A DNA stretch of 64,000 nt from Batkoa obscura (Eukaryota > Entomophthoromycota > Entomophthoromycetes > Entomophthorales > Batkoaceae). A program made the position numbers and the translations under genes. How positions within the stretch are numbered: position 1 is the first letter of the stretch; every line of letters begins with the position of its first letter. Of the stretch, positions 1-10,881 are shown in pieces. The notes beneath the pieces were generated by a model that searched no databases, had not been told where the DNA came from, and saw only the letters and a list, made by a program, of their open reading frames with translations. The stretch lies in the NCBI GenBank assembly GCA_030770535.1, contig JASVEC010000006.1, forward strand, positions 1,674,001 through 1,738,000, in the 5' to 3' direction.

Positions 1-31
1 ACAACTTTGAATTAAATACTTAACATATAGG

Positions 32-492
32 TGTGAAAGTTGATACTTAGTGGTCAAAGTTAAAAGCTACTCTTGCTTAATTAACTTGCCTTGAGTCAAA
101 GGGTCTTAGTTTATGTAACTAAGATAGACTTAACTTAATAGAAATAGTACGTAATAAGCTACAAATTATATAAACAAATATAATGGAAGATACTACCGTA
201 AAATCTATGTAAGATGTTGTCAGAAAGGCTTAGTGACTTTATTAATGATACGTTATTAGGGAGTAATCCAATTAAAAAACCTCGAGTTAGTATGTAGAAG
301 AATCTCTTTTATACTCCAATAAGTATGGATATTAAAAGGAGATAATATTGTTTGCAATATGAAGTTGGAAATTCTCGCAACAAATCAAAATAAGGGACTC
401 TGACTTGATTGTGTTTGAACTTGAGAACACAACAACTTAAGTGATTGTTGTGTTATAATCAATCCGAGAGCTAAATAAAGCAATATTTCACA
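32..492 (-). repeat. LTR-like repeat, copy 1 (solo-LTR type)
   Basis: A 461 bp unit with ends TGTGAAA and TTTCACA, that is TG...CA with a 7 bp terminal inversion. Related copies occur at 1310, 26399, 30441, 31189, 35897 and 37180. Strand is given by a TATAAAAG box inside the unit, which here lies on the minus strand. No internal coding region accompanies it, and no clear target duplication is visible. It directly abuts the larger element starting at 493. Read as a fossil solo LTR of unknown superfamily. Confidence 0.6.
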
Positions 493-1207
493 TGGGGATG
501 TTCGGATCGGTTTCATTTTTTTATAAAACTTTATTGAAAAATATTTATTATTAACTGGTTTATAACCAACATTATAGATTTACTATAAAACAAATAAATT
601 ATTTTAATGTTACAATTACATTATTAGTAATTTAAGTAATATCAAAATTTAATAATTGATTTTTATTATTTAATAAACTACTTAACTGCTTAATAAATGT
701 TAAACTTTTAAATTTTCAGTTATTTTTATAAAATAAATTAAAATTGATTTTTTGATTTTTTATAAACTTTATAACTTTAATTAAAATTATATCGCTTTCT
801 TTTGATCTATCAGATACTGGATACTAGTGTAGTTTATTATTATGTTTAATAAAATGTAAATACTTTTTAATTTCTTTGTTTTTTTTATATTTTTTAAAAA
901 TTACATCTGTTTTCTTATTGTTGACAGTTAAGCTATTAATTCTATTATATTTATAAATAAAAACCTCAAATTTTGAAATTAATTGATTAATATCTTTTAT
1001 TTTACCTAATGGCTTAAAGTTACTTTTTTATTTTAAAATTTTTTTATGATGCTTAGCAAAAAAATCAAAAATATTATTTATTTTATAAATTTCTTTAAAT
1101 ATACAAATAAAAACTCTTGAGATTTAAAATGATATCCTGTGTCTGCCCATATATCAATCTTTGTAAACTTTTTAAATACTAAATTAAATTAAACATAATC
1201 TCCTGTA

Positions 1208-1311
1208 TATAAGGATGTTTTTTTGTGTTTAAGAATTTTACCAACAAGTTTTCCACTCAAATAGTGCTTAAAAGATGGAAAAATAATGAAGCCAAAAAAA
1301 ATACCCCCATG
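1208..1311 (-). mobile_element. MITE, 105 bp family
   Basis: Reverse-orientation copy nested in the 493-2010 element. It carries the family core GTTTAAGAATTTTAC, then CCACTCAAATAG and a CCCCCAT end, and directly abuts the LTR-like copy that begins at 1310. Confidence 0.75.
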
Positions 1312-1789
1312 TGAAATATCGGTTCATTAGCTCTAGGATTGATTATAATATGATAATCAATTCAGAGTTCCTTATATAGATTTGCTGTGAGAATTGCTAC
1401 CACCTGATCACGAAGAGCTTATTGCCCACGTTTTAATGTCCATACTTGGCAGCTATAATAAGGAATAACTGTTATAATGTTCCTTATATATAGCTACCCA
1501 GTTGGAGTATAAAAGAGATTCTTCTACATACTAACTCGAGGTTTTTTAATTGGATTACTCCCTAATAACGTATCATTAATAAAGTCACTAAGCCTTTCTG
1601 ACAACATCTTACATAGATTTTACGGTAGTATCTTCCATTATATTTGTTTATATAATTTGTAGCTTATTACGTACTATTTCTATTAAGTTAAGTCTATCTT
1701 AGTTACATAAACTAAGACCGTTCGACTCAAGGCAAGTTAATTAAGCAAGAGTAGCTTTTAACTTCGACCACTGAGTACCAACTTTCACA
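1310..1789 (+). repeat. LTR-like repeat, copy 2
   Basis: A 480 bp unit with TGTGAAA...TTTCACA ends in the orientation where the internal TATAAAAG box (near 1509) lies on the plus strand. It is nested in the 493-2010 element and inverted relative to copy 1. Fossil solo LTR by appearance; diverged from the other copies in its middle part. Confidence 0.6.
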
Positions 1790-2386
1790 ATACTACAACT
1801 TTGATTGATACCAATATATAAGTTATATTAGTAAAAGCCTTTCTAATCCGGGAATTTGCATTGAATTTAATAGAAATTCTTCTAACTTACAATATAAACC
1901 ATGATAAAATAGTTCAAAACTGTGTTGAGTACTTTTGCTTTTTGATGGAATTTATTTTATAAAATTTTAAGCAAAGTTAGATAAAAATGAAACCGATTCG
2001 GACACCCCATGTCTGAAAAGATGTATGATTTAAATTTATTAAGCTGAGTTATGTTTTAATTTATATTTGGAACTGAGAACTAAATAGGTCAAAACGCGTT
2101 CTTGGGAAATGGCTCTTCAATCATATATTAATAATATATTAAAATAAGGCAGAGCTACGGAATATAACTCTTACATTATAATAGCCAGCGACGCATCAAA
2201 ACAGTTTACATGCCTATTATTTTTTATCTTCTTAGTAGCACAAGGTTCAAGTCCTGACTGGTAATACAGCCTACAGATTGCTGCAATAATAGCAATAAAT
2301 TCAATTAAATTTCTTGAAAGCTTTGCTTACTAAAACATATTATTAAGTTTAATTAACTTGAAAAAATAGTACAGAATAGATTTGGA

Positions 2387-2449
2387 TTAGTAATTATTTG
2401 ATGACATAATCGAATGACATTAATCTAGATTCCATAAAAATATATAAAA
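2387..2449 (+). promoter_or_regulatory. GST1 promoter: Yap1-type site, TGACATAA and TATA tract
   Basis: TTAGTAA (2387-2393) within GATTAGTAATTA, then TGACATAA (2402-2409) and an A/T tract with TATATAAAA (ending near 2449). The same order and spacing occur before GST2 and GST3. TTAGTAA is the complement of TTACTAA, the known recognition element of yeast Yap1/AP-1-like bZIP factors. Binding here is inference. Confidence 0.5.
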
Positions 2450-2501
2450 TGTTAAAAAAACCAAAGTATTAATTAAACACTTTAAAACTATAGTCACAAA
2501 A

Positions 2502-3423
2502 ATGCCAAAACCTAATATTACACTGTACACTTTTGGTAAGCCCATAACTTACATGAGTGATAAAACTCACCTTTATATTAGGTACTGCAAATGGCCATAA
2601 AGCAAGTATTGCTTTAGAATTATTAAATATCCCATACAAAGTACATAAGATTTCATTTGCTGATAACGAACAAAAACAGGACTGGTTTTTAAAGATCAAT
2701 CCAAATGGACGCATCCCAGCCATCGTTGATCACTCCAACAATGACTTTGCTGTATTTGAGTCGGGTGCTATCTTATTATATCTCGCCGATAAATATGATC
2801 CAGAACATAAGTTATTACCAAAAGACGATAAGTTAAAATCAGAAGCTATTCAATGGGTAAGTTAATTGTATCTGATTTTAAAATTGATTTTAATAAGATC
2901 ATTAGTTGATGTGGCAAATGGGTGGACTTGGACCAATGATGGGACAATCTACTCACTTTTCACGCTTCGCACCAGAAAAGATTGAATACGGTATCAACCG
3001 TTACAGGAATGAGAGTACAAGGCTATTTTCGGTAATTAATTTTTAAGACCTATTGAGCGTATAGTAACTTTTTTAGGTGCTTGAAACGCGTTTACAAGGT
3101 AGAAACTATTTAGTTGGAGATTCCGTTACTGTGGCTGATATTGCTTCCTTCCCTTGGTAGATTATTGGTATTTATGTATATTTTTTAATATTAAAATATT
3201 TTCTAGGGCACGTTTTACAATTTGGGCAGGCGTTGAGATCGACGACTTTCCAAATGTTAAGGCATGGTTGGAAAGGATAGAAAAATTCGATTATGTTCAA
3301 AGAGGATTAAATGTCCCAGATAAAGATAAAATTAAGGAAATTTTAAAGGATCCTAAGTTAGGTGAACAACAAGCAAAGGAAGCTTCTACTTGGATTTTAA
3401 AGGGCCAAAAAGAACAAGAATAA
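2502..3423 (+). CDS. Nu-class (Ure2/YfcG-like) glutathione S-transferase, GST1
   Basis: Cytosolic glutathione-dependent transferase or disulfide-bond reductase. Five exons join in frame (2502-2535, 2582-2856, 2906-3031, 3077-3156, 3207-3423) to 243 residues. The N-terminal thioredoxin-like half has the glutathione-binding stretch [11 protein letters not shown] and [15 protein letters not shown]. The C-terminal helical half has [12 protein letters not shown] and VADIASFPW, typical of Ure2p/YfcG relatives. In YfcG the conserved T-P-N near the N-terminus contacts the glutathione sulfur; here it reads T-A-N-G (residues 13-16), so the proline is replaced by alanine, unlike GST2, GST3 and GST5. Exon 2, intron 2 and the start of exon 3 are identical to GST3 over about 330 bp, pointing to gene conversion. 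The ATG is fixed by alignment with the paralogues, all of which have a 34 bp first exon. Confidence 0.92.
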
Positions 3424-3813
3424 GAACAAAAATAAATCATATTTGTAGTTATTTAATATACTTTGCTTTATTATGATTATTTTTTATTTTGAGCAATATT
3501 ATGCTATTTTAATGATACTATTTTGCTTTCAATCAAGCAAAATCAATAGGTTTCAATTCTATCATGTTTTGATCTTCTATGATTCATTTGGTGTGTACGA
3601 ATTATAATACTGGACAAAGTTGAGTAAATGCTTTAAAAAAAAGTATAAACTCCTATTTAGAACAATCTTTTTTTTAAGGGGTTTATGCTCAAATGGGATA
3701 AATCCGCTAAATTCTGATCATAGGGAGAACCTAGTTTTAGATAACTAAATAAAAGGTATAAATTAATAAAGAAATAAAGTCCATCTCAGTTTAATTTTAT
3801 CATTTAATAAGCA
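3424..3813. other. Short spacer between GST1 and receptor gene
   Basis: AT-rich 390 bp spacer that must hold the GST1 3' region and the promoter of the receptor gene at 3814. No repeat or further gene seen. Confidence 0.6.
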
Positions 3814-4803
3814 ATGAATTCGACTTTATATATGGACGAATTGTCCTTGCAGCCAAGCTCTAGTTTTAGTTCTGAACGTGCAATTAGCAACAATTTGGCT
3901 ATTACACTTGAGGGATTATCCGTCCTTTTTAATTTATTTACTTTCTATCTAGTAAAAATACAAGGCTTTAGAACATTTGATATGTGGATAGCCAGTTTTT
4001 TATCAATTGGAGATGCCATATTTATCGGCTATAAATTTTGTCAATCAATAGCTTATAATGTTTTAGGGTTCGAAAAAATATTTTTAAATGTAAATTATGG
4101 GCAGTACGATGGCCTTATTGAAGTTTTCTTTGTACTTTTTTCAGTTAGTTGTGTTGGTTATTTGGCTTTATTAAGATACTGGATTATATATTTGAAAAAG
4201 AATTTAAAAGTAAGAATATGGGTTGCTGTGTTTATACTTATTCAATTTGTTCATCTATCATTATTAATAGGGGTATTTGTTAATATGGACTTCATACTTA
4301 TGCCATTACAACTGTATTTTTTTCCTAATACTATTTCTGCTATTCTTTTAACAAGATTCACTGCTTGTTATACCATATTTTTTAGCTTTGCTTGCTTATT
4401 TTTGGTTAATTTCTGCTATTTTTTATTAGCTAAACGATTTATTCATATACTAGAAGACAATATAGATAATGGATTTAATGACTCATTTTGTACTTTAACT
4501 TCATGTCTAAAAAAGCAGAAGCGTAGTACATATATCAAAACAGGTATCATGCTATTACTTTATAGCCTGTGCGTGGTACCCTACTTAGTTATTAGTATTA
4601 GAGAACAAATACTGATGCAGCTAAGGAGCAGAGTTGAAGATTCTATAATAGCAGTTTGTGTAATGCTTTTTACTGTGGTGAATCCAATGATGCTGATGAT
4701 ATTGCATGATGATATCTATAAGGATTTAAAGTTAATGGCTAGCTCTATTTTTGAAAAATTTAAAAAGGAAGAACGTAAATTTACTTACAACCATTCCCCT
4801 TAA
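3814..4803 (+). CDS. Family A (rhodopsin-like) G-protein-coupled receptor
   Basis: Predicted plasma-membrane receptor of 329 residues in a single exon from ATG. Seven hydrophobic segments are visible at roughly residues 26-48, 56-78, 100-125, 133-156, 172-206, 240-263 and 275-297. Family A hallmarks are a TM2 Asp in SIGDAIF, an LRYWIIYLK stretch at the end of TM3 where the E/DRY box would be, a proline in TM6 (CVVPYLV), and NPMML in TM7 in place of NPxxY. An N-terminal region of about 25 residues holds an N-glycosylation sequon (NST). The third loop and tail are short and basic. Ligand and G protein cannot be read from sequence. It sits between two GST genes. It resembles family A receptor-like proteins known in large numbers from Conidiobolus; that comparison is from memory. 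A second member lies at 52488, with low similarity. Confidence 0.75.
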   Translation: MNSTLYMDELSLQPSSSFSSERAISNNLAITLEGLSVLFNLFTFYLVKIQGFRTFDMWIASFLSIGDAIFIGYKFCQSIAYNVLGFEKIFLNVNYGQYDGLIEVFFVLFSVSCVGYLALLRYWIIYLKKNLKVRIWVAVFILIQFVHLSLLIGVFVNMDFILMPLQLYFFPNTISAILLTRFTACYTIFFSFACLFLVNFCYFLLAKRFIHILEDNIDNGFNDSFCTLTSCLKKQKRSTYIKTGIMLLLYSLCVVPYLVISIREQILMQLRSRVEDSIIAVCVMLFTVVNPMMLMILHDDIYKDLKLMASSIFEKFKKEERKFTYNHSP

Positions 4804-5948
4804 ATGGTTATTTCGGTATTAAACTACTAATTCCTTTAATTTTGATGATACAAAAATATATAAATAATAAAATCAAACAAAATTTATATTTCCTAATTTA
4901 AGACCGAGAAAAGCTATTAATTTTATTTGGGCTTTTAACGCTACTTAATATAAAACCTTCTTTAATTTGATAAAAATCTAATTACTTTTTTTAAAATCCA
5001 AAACAAATCTTGTAGTGTTTATAAATATAAAGAGTTAAAGAAAGGTGAGCTAGGTGGAATGTATTGAAATGATAGAGAGCCTTTGAAACGAGACAGGGCA
5101 ACAGAAGAGACCCATGGAGTGATATTTAAGAAGAGGGGAGAGAAAAAAACACCATTGAAAGAGCTAGCACAAGGTTATTTGAGAGGGATGGCAGAATACA
5201 GTTTATTATGGATTAACTGTTTATAACTGAGAAATAGAGCATTAAGTATAAAGAGTCAAGGTGAAATAATGAGTTAGTGTATATTACGATAACCAAGAGA
5301 AAAACTAAGCTAATAGACATAAAAGACACTGAAGGGTTAAGGTTTTAGAAAAGAGGTATACAGGCATTAATGTATTCCACTTCCAAAATTGAAAGTTTGG
5401 ATATAATAGGTAAAAAGCAGTTTTATTAAGTTCCAAAGGTCTGTTACCAAAGAGTATTTTACATATCTGTGTAAAAATATTTCATCGATTGTGCCATAAA
5501 TTAGACAGAAAGAGTTAAGGGGGAGATGCTCTAATCATCTTTTTAACTTTACTCAAAGTTGTTTATCAAGTGTGCAGTTTTTTTAAAATCCTTTTGTTAT
5601 TTGTTTGTTTGATTTTTCTAAAACCTAGATTTGGCTTTGAAAGAATTTGTCTAATATTTTAAAGTCAAATAAATAGATATTATCATACATTTGAACTTAA
5701 ATATCTGTAAGATATTTATTCTATTTTTCTTGCTTAACCTCCATTTTTCAATAAACAATCTAATCGAAAAACCTGAAATGATTTTAATAGAAAGCCACAC
5801 TGAAATATGGGTTATTTCTTATTTCAACCAATAAACCCAAATAAAATTATATAAAATTAATTGTATTTTTTAATCAGAATTTTATAAAGTATGGGCCAAA
5901 AAGCTCACCAAACGTTATGCAAAAGAAAAAGGACTGTAGCCAGAAAAA

Positions 5949-6050
5949 TATGAGGCGTTTTTTTGGTTTCATCACTTTTTTCATTTTTTAAACGCTACCG
6001 AGGGGAATTTTTTTTAGCAAGTTTCTTAAACAAAAATAGACATTCTCATA
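5949..6050 (+). mobile_element. MITE, 105 bp family, diverged
   Basis: Begins TATGAGGCGTTTTTTTGGTT and ends CATTCTCATA; the middle has the family pattern TTTTTTAAACGCT and TTCTTAAACAAAAA but with substitutions, so it is an older copy. Confidence 0.7.
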
Positions 6051-6244
6051 TAGTACTTTTACATTTTTTAAATCCCTATTACTTATATTTTTATTTTACA
6101 TTTGCAAATCATTCAAACGTTAGCTAAACTAAAGCCAAGGACTTTATCTTATTAAGTTATAAAACTATTAACAATAACACATTACAAAATCTTTCATAAT
6201 AAATGTATAAAATAATCTTTATAATTTAAGCAATAATAGAACCA

Positions 6245-6405
6245 GAACTGGTTGCATTTAGATGTCTTCATTTTATTTTAATTTGCTGTAAATTTCTTTT
6301 ATATTGAATTTATGAATCATATGTAACGTTTTAACCTATATATTCAATATAAAAGAAATTGATGAAAATTAAAATAAAACGAAGAGATCTAAATGCGACC
6401 AGTTA
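6245..6405. mobile_element. Fold-back (hairpin) element of about 160 bp
   Basis: Two inverted arms of about 65 bp, about 85-90 percent complementary by eye. The left arm starts AACTGGTTGCATTTAGAT and the right arm ends ATCTAAATGCGACCAGTT, with a loop of about 30 bp. The inner part of both arms holds CTTTTATATTGAAT or its complement. This matches a fold-back MITE; there is no coding capacity. Confidence 0.7.
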
Positions 6406-6512
6406 TATAGCATTACTAATTTAAATATGAGCTTTAATTTATTATCTTTATTTAATTTAAAGGCATGAAATCTGACCTTTAATTACTAATAAAAATTTGA
6501 ATTTTATAACAA

Positions 6513-6618
6513 TAAATGTGGATGTATTTTTTTGTTTAAGAATTCTACTAACAATCCTTCCGCTCAAATAGCGCTTAAAAAATGGAAAAATGACGAAACC
6601 AAAAAAAATACCCCAAAT
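6513..6618 (-). mobile_element. MITE, 105 bp family
   Basis: Reverse-orientation copy with GTGGATGTATTTTTTTG, the core TTCCGCTCAAATAGCGCT and an end of ACCCCAAAT. It lies about 90 bp upstream of the GST2 Yap1-type site. Confidence 0.75.
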
Positions 6619-6708
6619 GTTTAGTATTTCAGCCCTATTTTACACTGTTAAATGCGAATTAACTTTATTAACTCAATCAGTTTAAAAAATATACCAAACA
6701 AATCCAGA

Positions 6709-6755
6709 TTAGTAATTAATCGATGACATATGTAGTAGGTCAAGGGGTATAAAAG
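6709..6755 (+). promoter_or_regulatory. GST2 promoter: Yap1-type site, TGACATA and TATA box
   Basis: TTAGTAA at 6709-6715 in GATTAGTAATTA, TGACATA at 6724-6730, and a clear TATAAAAG box at 6748-6755, about 70 bp before the ATG at 6826. Arrangement as in GST1 and GST3. Confidence 0.55.
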
Positions 6756-6825
6756 AGATATAAACTCAAAGAATTAATTTAAATTAAACTATCAAAAATC
6801 TTTTTAAACCAAATAAACTACAAAA

Positions 6826-7780
6826 ATGTCCGAAGTTAAACTCACTTTATACACTGCTGGTAAGCAAGTAACTCGATTTAAAAATACCAAAAATTAACAT
6901 TTGCTCATCAGGTACCCCAAACGGTCATAAAGTCAGCATTGCTTTAGAAACATTAAATATCCCATATAAAGTACATCACATCTCATTTACCAACAATGAA
7001 CAAAAGGGCGAATGGTTTCTAAAGATCAATCCAAATGGACGCATCCCAGCCATCGTTGATCACTCCAACAATGACTTTGCTGTATTTGAGTCGGGTGCTA
7101 TCTTATTATATCTCGCCGATAAATATGATCCAGAATATAAGTTATTACCAAAAGACGATAAGTTAAAATCAGAAGCTATTCAATGGGTAAGTTAATTGTA
7201 TCTGATTTTAAAATTGATTTTAATAAGATCATTAGTTGATGTGGCAAATGGGTGGACTTGGGCCAATGATGGGGCAAGCTAATCATTTTTTACGTTATGC
7301 TCCAGAAAAGATTGAATATGGTATTAACCGTTATAGAAATGAAACCAAACGATTATTTTTGGTAAGCGATTTTTATACTGATAAATTTAGACTATATAGT
7401 AATCATTTCATTTTTCAGGTACTTGAAACTCGTTTACAAGGTAGGAATTATTTAGTTGGTGATGTACCTACCGTTGCTGATATCGCTTCTTTCCCTTGGT
7501 AAGTTATTAATAATCTAACATAAGTTATAAACATTAAACCCTAATTTTTAGGGTACGTATAGCCTCTTGGACTGGTATTGAATTATCAGAGTTTCCAAAT
7601 GCCAATTCTTGGTTAGAACGCTTAGGAGGACTTGATTTTGTACAAAGAGGATTGGATGTCCCAGAAAAAGACAAAATTAAACATATGTTAAAGGATCCTG
7701 CATTAGCAGCAGAACAAGCTAAACAAGCTTCTGATTGGGTTTTAAAGGGCCAAAAAGAACAAGAAGAAAAACACAAATAA
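6826..7780 (+). CDS. Nu-class glutathione S-transferase, GST2
   Basis: Same family and role as GST1. Five exons (6826-6859, 6912-7176, 7236-7361, 7419-7498, 7552-7780) join in frame to a protein of about 245 residues ending in a K/E/Q-rich tail; exon 2 boundaries are set by the same sequences as in GST1. The T-P-N-G glutathione contact motif is intact (residues 13-16), followed by [33 protein letters not shown] and VADIASFPW. From about 7019 to 7260, covering late exon 2, intron 2 and early exon 3, it matches GST1 and GST3 with only one or two differences, although its other exons and introns are clearly diverged, so this segment was probably homogenised by gene conversion. Confidence 0.92.
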
Positions 7781-8091
7781 TTGGACGCTTCTCCCTTTAT
7801 TTATTGTACAGTATGCTTTTTTATGTTGATTTTTCAGGTTGATGTAAATAAAGCTGTCTTTTATATACCATTAGCATTTTTTATTGGAAACGAAATTTGT
7901 TTTAATTATATCTCAGTATATTGGTGTCTTTTAATATCTTTTAAAAATGTATAGAAATGAATAGTACTGGTCAAAACTAATTATGATTGAAATTATCTTA
8001 TTTTTTGAAATTTGAAACAATTTGCAAGAATATTTTCAATCATTTATCGAATACCCTAAGAATAGTGCTTTATTAAAAAAATAATACAACT

Positions 8092-8131
8092 TATGGGGAT
8101 ATTTTTTTTGGTTTGATCACTTACTCCTAAA
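8092..8131 (+). mobile_element. MITE fragment, left end only
   Basis: TATGGGGATATTTTTTTTGG followed by TTTGATCACTTAC matches the left end of the 105 bp MITE family; the rest is missing. Confidence 0.6.
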
Positions 8132-9380
8132 GACACAGCATATTCGAGTTCAACTGGTTTTTAATAAGGTATACTTTTGTTATGAGTGGGTAAAAATAAA
8201 CAGAGTTAAGTAACCCCAAACTAAAGTACAAAAGTAGAAAGTCTTTTATGCCCAAAGAGTGCGGTATCTAATATCAAAATATCAATTAAATTCAAAACCT
8301 AATAGTGGCTCTACCAGAAAAACAAAATGACAAATATTAAGCATGTCTACTAAAAAAGCCAGAGCTAGAGTCATGAAAAAACATATTAGTAATTAAAGTC
8401 AAACATACATATTTTTATGAAGTCATTAGTTCGTTCTTTCTAATTCTTTTCACCCTTTCCTTGGATCAAATACAGGGTGATTCCGAAACTTAAGACATTA
8501 GTTAATACTATACCACAAATTATCTTTCCTAGACTTTGAAAGTCAGTTTCGCTAATGCTGGAAAATGCTTGAGGCCTTATATCAGATTTACTGTACGACC
8601 TTTTTTGAACTAATATTTGTGGGTTACACGGCGTTGTTGCCAGATTCTAAAGCTTCAATAACGTGGAATTGCGAAATGAGCTTAGTTTATGATTGCTTCT
8701 AAATATCTTAGGCTTTGTTGCTACTTCCAACAATTTTCTTATTGATAAACTTGATAGAAATTTAAACATTGTTTATATTAAAGAAAATGGTTTGTCTTTA
8801 TTATTCCATTGATGTGTTTTCTGTTTTGAATTCCATTGCTTATATAATATTTTATGATAAGATTATTTTACTTATAAAATCAAACAAACAAACAAACAAA
8901 ATAAAGCTATGATGCTAAGGTCAAAATAATAATTCAATTTATTTAATAGGATGATTAATTTATTACAAGAGTAGATGAATTGTAATTATAAAATAAAACT
9001 TATTAAAAATGTGGTAAATGATTTAAATAATATTGTTTAATATAATATTACTGCATAGATGAAAAAATATAATTTTTCAAACCTTAATTGTAATAAACAA
9101 CAAATACAAAAAATACCATCATTAAATAATATCACTATATTCGTTGTAATTACTAAAGATTCAATTTATTCTACACAGCTTATTTTTTAACTTGTTATAT
9201 AGGGTACATCAAAAGTTTTTATACAAAATTTACAACTTTATAAATACTCCTTAAATATTTTAAAATTTAAAGCTATACGATATACATATATGTATTAATA
9301 TAAGATTCAATTTTATGAAAAAAAATTTTAAAATGAGTAGACTGGCTTTTTGTTGATTTTATATTTTTTTAACTGCAAAA

Positions 9381-9481
9381 TATGGAGTGTTTTTTTTGAC
9401 TTCATTTTTCCCATCTTTTGAGTGCTATTTGAGCGGAAAAACTGTTAGTAAAATTCTTAAACACAAAAATATATCCCCATA
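9381..9481 (+). mobile_element. MITE, 105 bp family
   Basis: Complete copy from TATGGAGTGTTTTTTTT to ATATATCCCCATA with core GAGCGGAAAAACTGTTAGTA. Confidence 0.8.
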
Positions 9482-10881
9482 TGACACTTTATTAGTAACT
9501 TTAGAATATACTAGATGAGATAAATAAATAAAAATACCGATATGAAGTTACAATCCAAGATTGTTATTTTATAGCTTTAATATTGCTTAAAGGTCAGAGG
9601 GCTCGCTATTAAAACTTTGGTAAAATCTACATTGTTGAAAAATAAAATACCAGTGTTGATAAAAGATGAAAAAAGGGTTGATATAAAACAGAGCGCTAAA
9701 AGTTGAAAATAAGGAAAGAATTTAAGTTCAGCTTTTAAAATCCTTTCCTTTTACATAGAAATTCTGTTATATCATTAAAAAAGTGGCATTTATATGGGTA
9801 AGTTTAAAAGCTCAGTTAGAATTGAGAATAAAAATTTCCAACTCACTTTTTCGTCAATTTTCTATGTAGTGTAAATTTTTGAAACTTTTTCTAAATACTG
9901 AACAAAAAACGCTCCTATATGAGTAATTTTGAAATTAAGCACAAAGTGCTATAAAATTATTTGCTTTTTGCTTAATTCGCAATTTTTGCTAAAGATCTAA
10001 ATTGGACAAAAATCGAACCAAGCTTCTAAACTAACCTATATAAATAATCGGACAGCTTGATTATGTTTTATTTATTAACAGGAATAAAACTTTTAATTTT
10101 AATGTACAAAAAATGGACAATATAACCATAATAAACATATTCCAAAAGTTAGGTAAGTGAAGGGGTATTTTATCTCCAATCTCTAATAGATTTTAAGTTT
10201 AAATCCTACTTCGTTCAAGCTAGGACAAAAGAGAAGTAGACTTTCGCTGGAGTGAAAAACCAAAAAATATATATTACAAAACTTTCACAAGGATGGCACT
10301 TCAGGCTGCTGTCTCTCATTTCTTTACAATAAATAACATATTATTGTTTTGAATTTTATGGTTTTTTTAAAAGATACGCTCAATAATTTATTTACCTACT
10401 TTATTTCTCAAGATTAAGGTTTAGCTGATTGGCTCAAGTTCGATCCATTTATCTTTTTATTTTTTTAGTTGTATTTTTCATTTCTTTATCTTTTTGAATT
10501 GTCTAAAAAAATAATGATTCATGAGTAAGTTTTATATCTCTTAATAAAATTACCTTAAACTTTAATGATGATAAAACCCTAACGTTCCAGAGTTACAAAT
10601 GAAAATAGATGAAAAGAAACCATTAGTGAATTTGGTGGTAGTAATAACATTGAGATTGATCTTTTTGAGATTTTGGATTCTTTTGAGTTTGTAATTTAAA
10701 TTCTGAGAGTCTGTCAACTCATATGATTCCGTTAGAATCTTCTCACTGAGATCGATAACTATTACTTTAAAGAAATTTTAATAGTTCATGATACTAATTG
10801 TTCCTTTTTTGTAGGGATTTTGGTAAGCGAATGATCTAAAGTGAATGCGAGGTTATTATTAATTAAATAAAATAAATTATT

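Larger units (their letters stand above)
493..2010. mobile_element. Non-autonomous DNA transposon relic (TGGGGATGT-end family)
   Basis: About 1.5 kb bounded by inverted ends of roughly 30 bp: the left end starts TGGGGATGTTCGGATCGG and the right end reads CCGATTCGGACACCCCA, both followed inward by GGTTTCAT and a T-rich tract. The inside is AT-rich and non-coding. A MITE (1208-1311) and an LTR-like unit (1310-1789) sit within it. A related 2.8 kb element lies at 29666-32505, and right-end fragments lie near 27285 and 36668. No transposase is visible, so mobilisation in trans is assumed. Confidence 0.6.
1..2501. other. Gene-free left edge filled with nested repeat relics
   Basis: No coding region is visible here. 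The stretch holds two copies of the 465 bp LTR-like repeat in opposite orientation, a larger terminal-inverted-repeat element and a MITE, each listed separately. From about 2010 to 2380 I see only AT-rich sequence; the GST1 promoter follows. Confidence 0.8.
4804..6825. other. Intergenic region with a purine-rich stretch, MITEs and a fold-back element
   Basis: About 2 kb without a convincing gene. From about 5040 to 5530 the plus strand is unusually G/A-rich for this genome but carries stops in every frame. MITEs at 5949 and 6513 and a fold-back element at 6245 are listed separately. The GST2 promoter closes the region. Confidence 0.7.

Noticed and set aside
32-1789. Treating the two inverted LTR-like copies as terminal repeats of one fold-back element
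   Set aside because: The inner boundaries coincide with other independent elements, the copies differ in divergence, and other copies occur singly.
10113-10250. Possible small gene start (ATGGACAATATAACC followed by GTAAGT and a second open piece)
   Set aside because: The second piece stops after about 15 codons and nothing downstream continues it.
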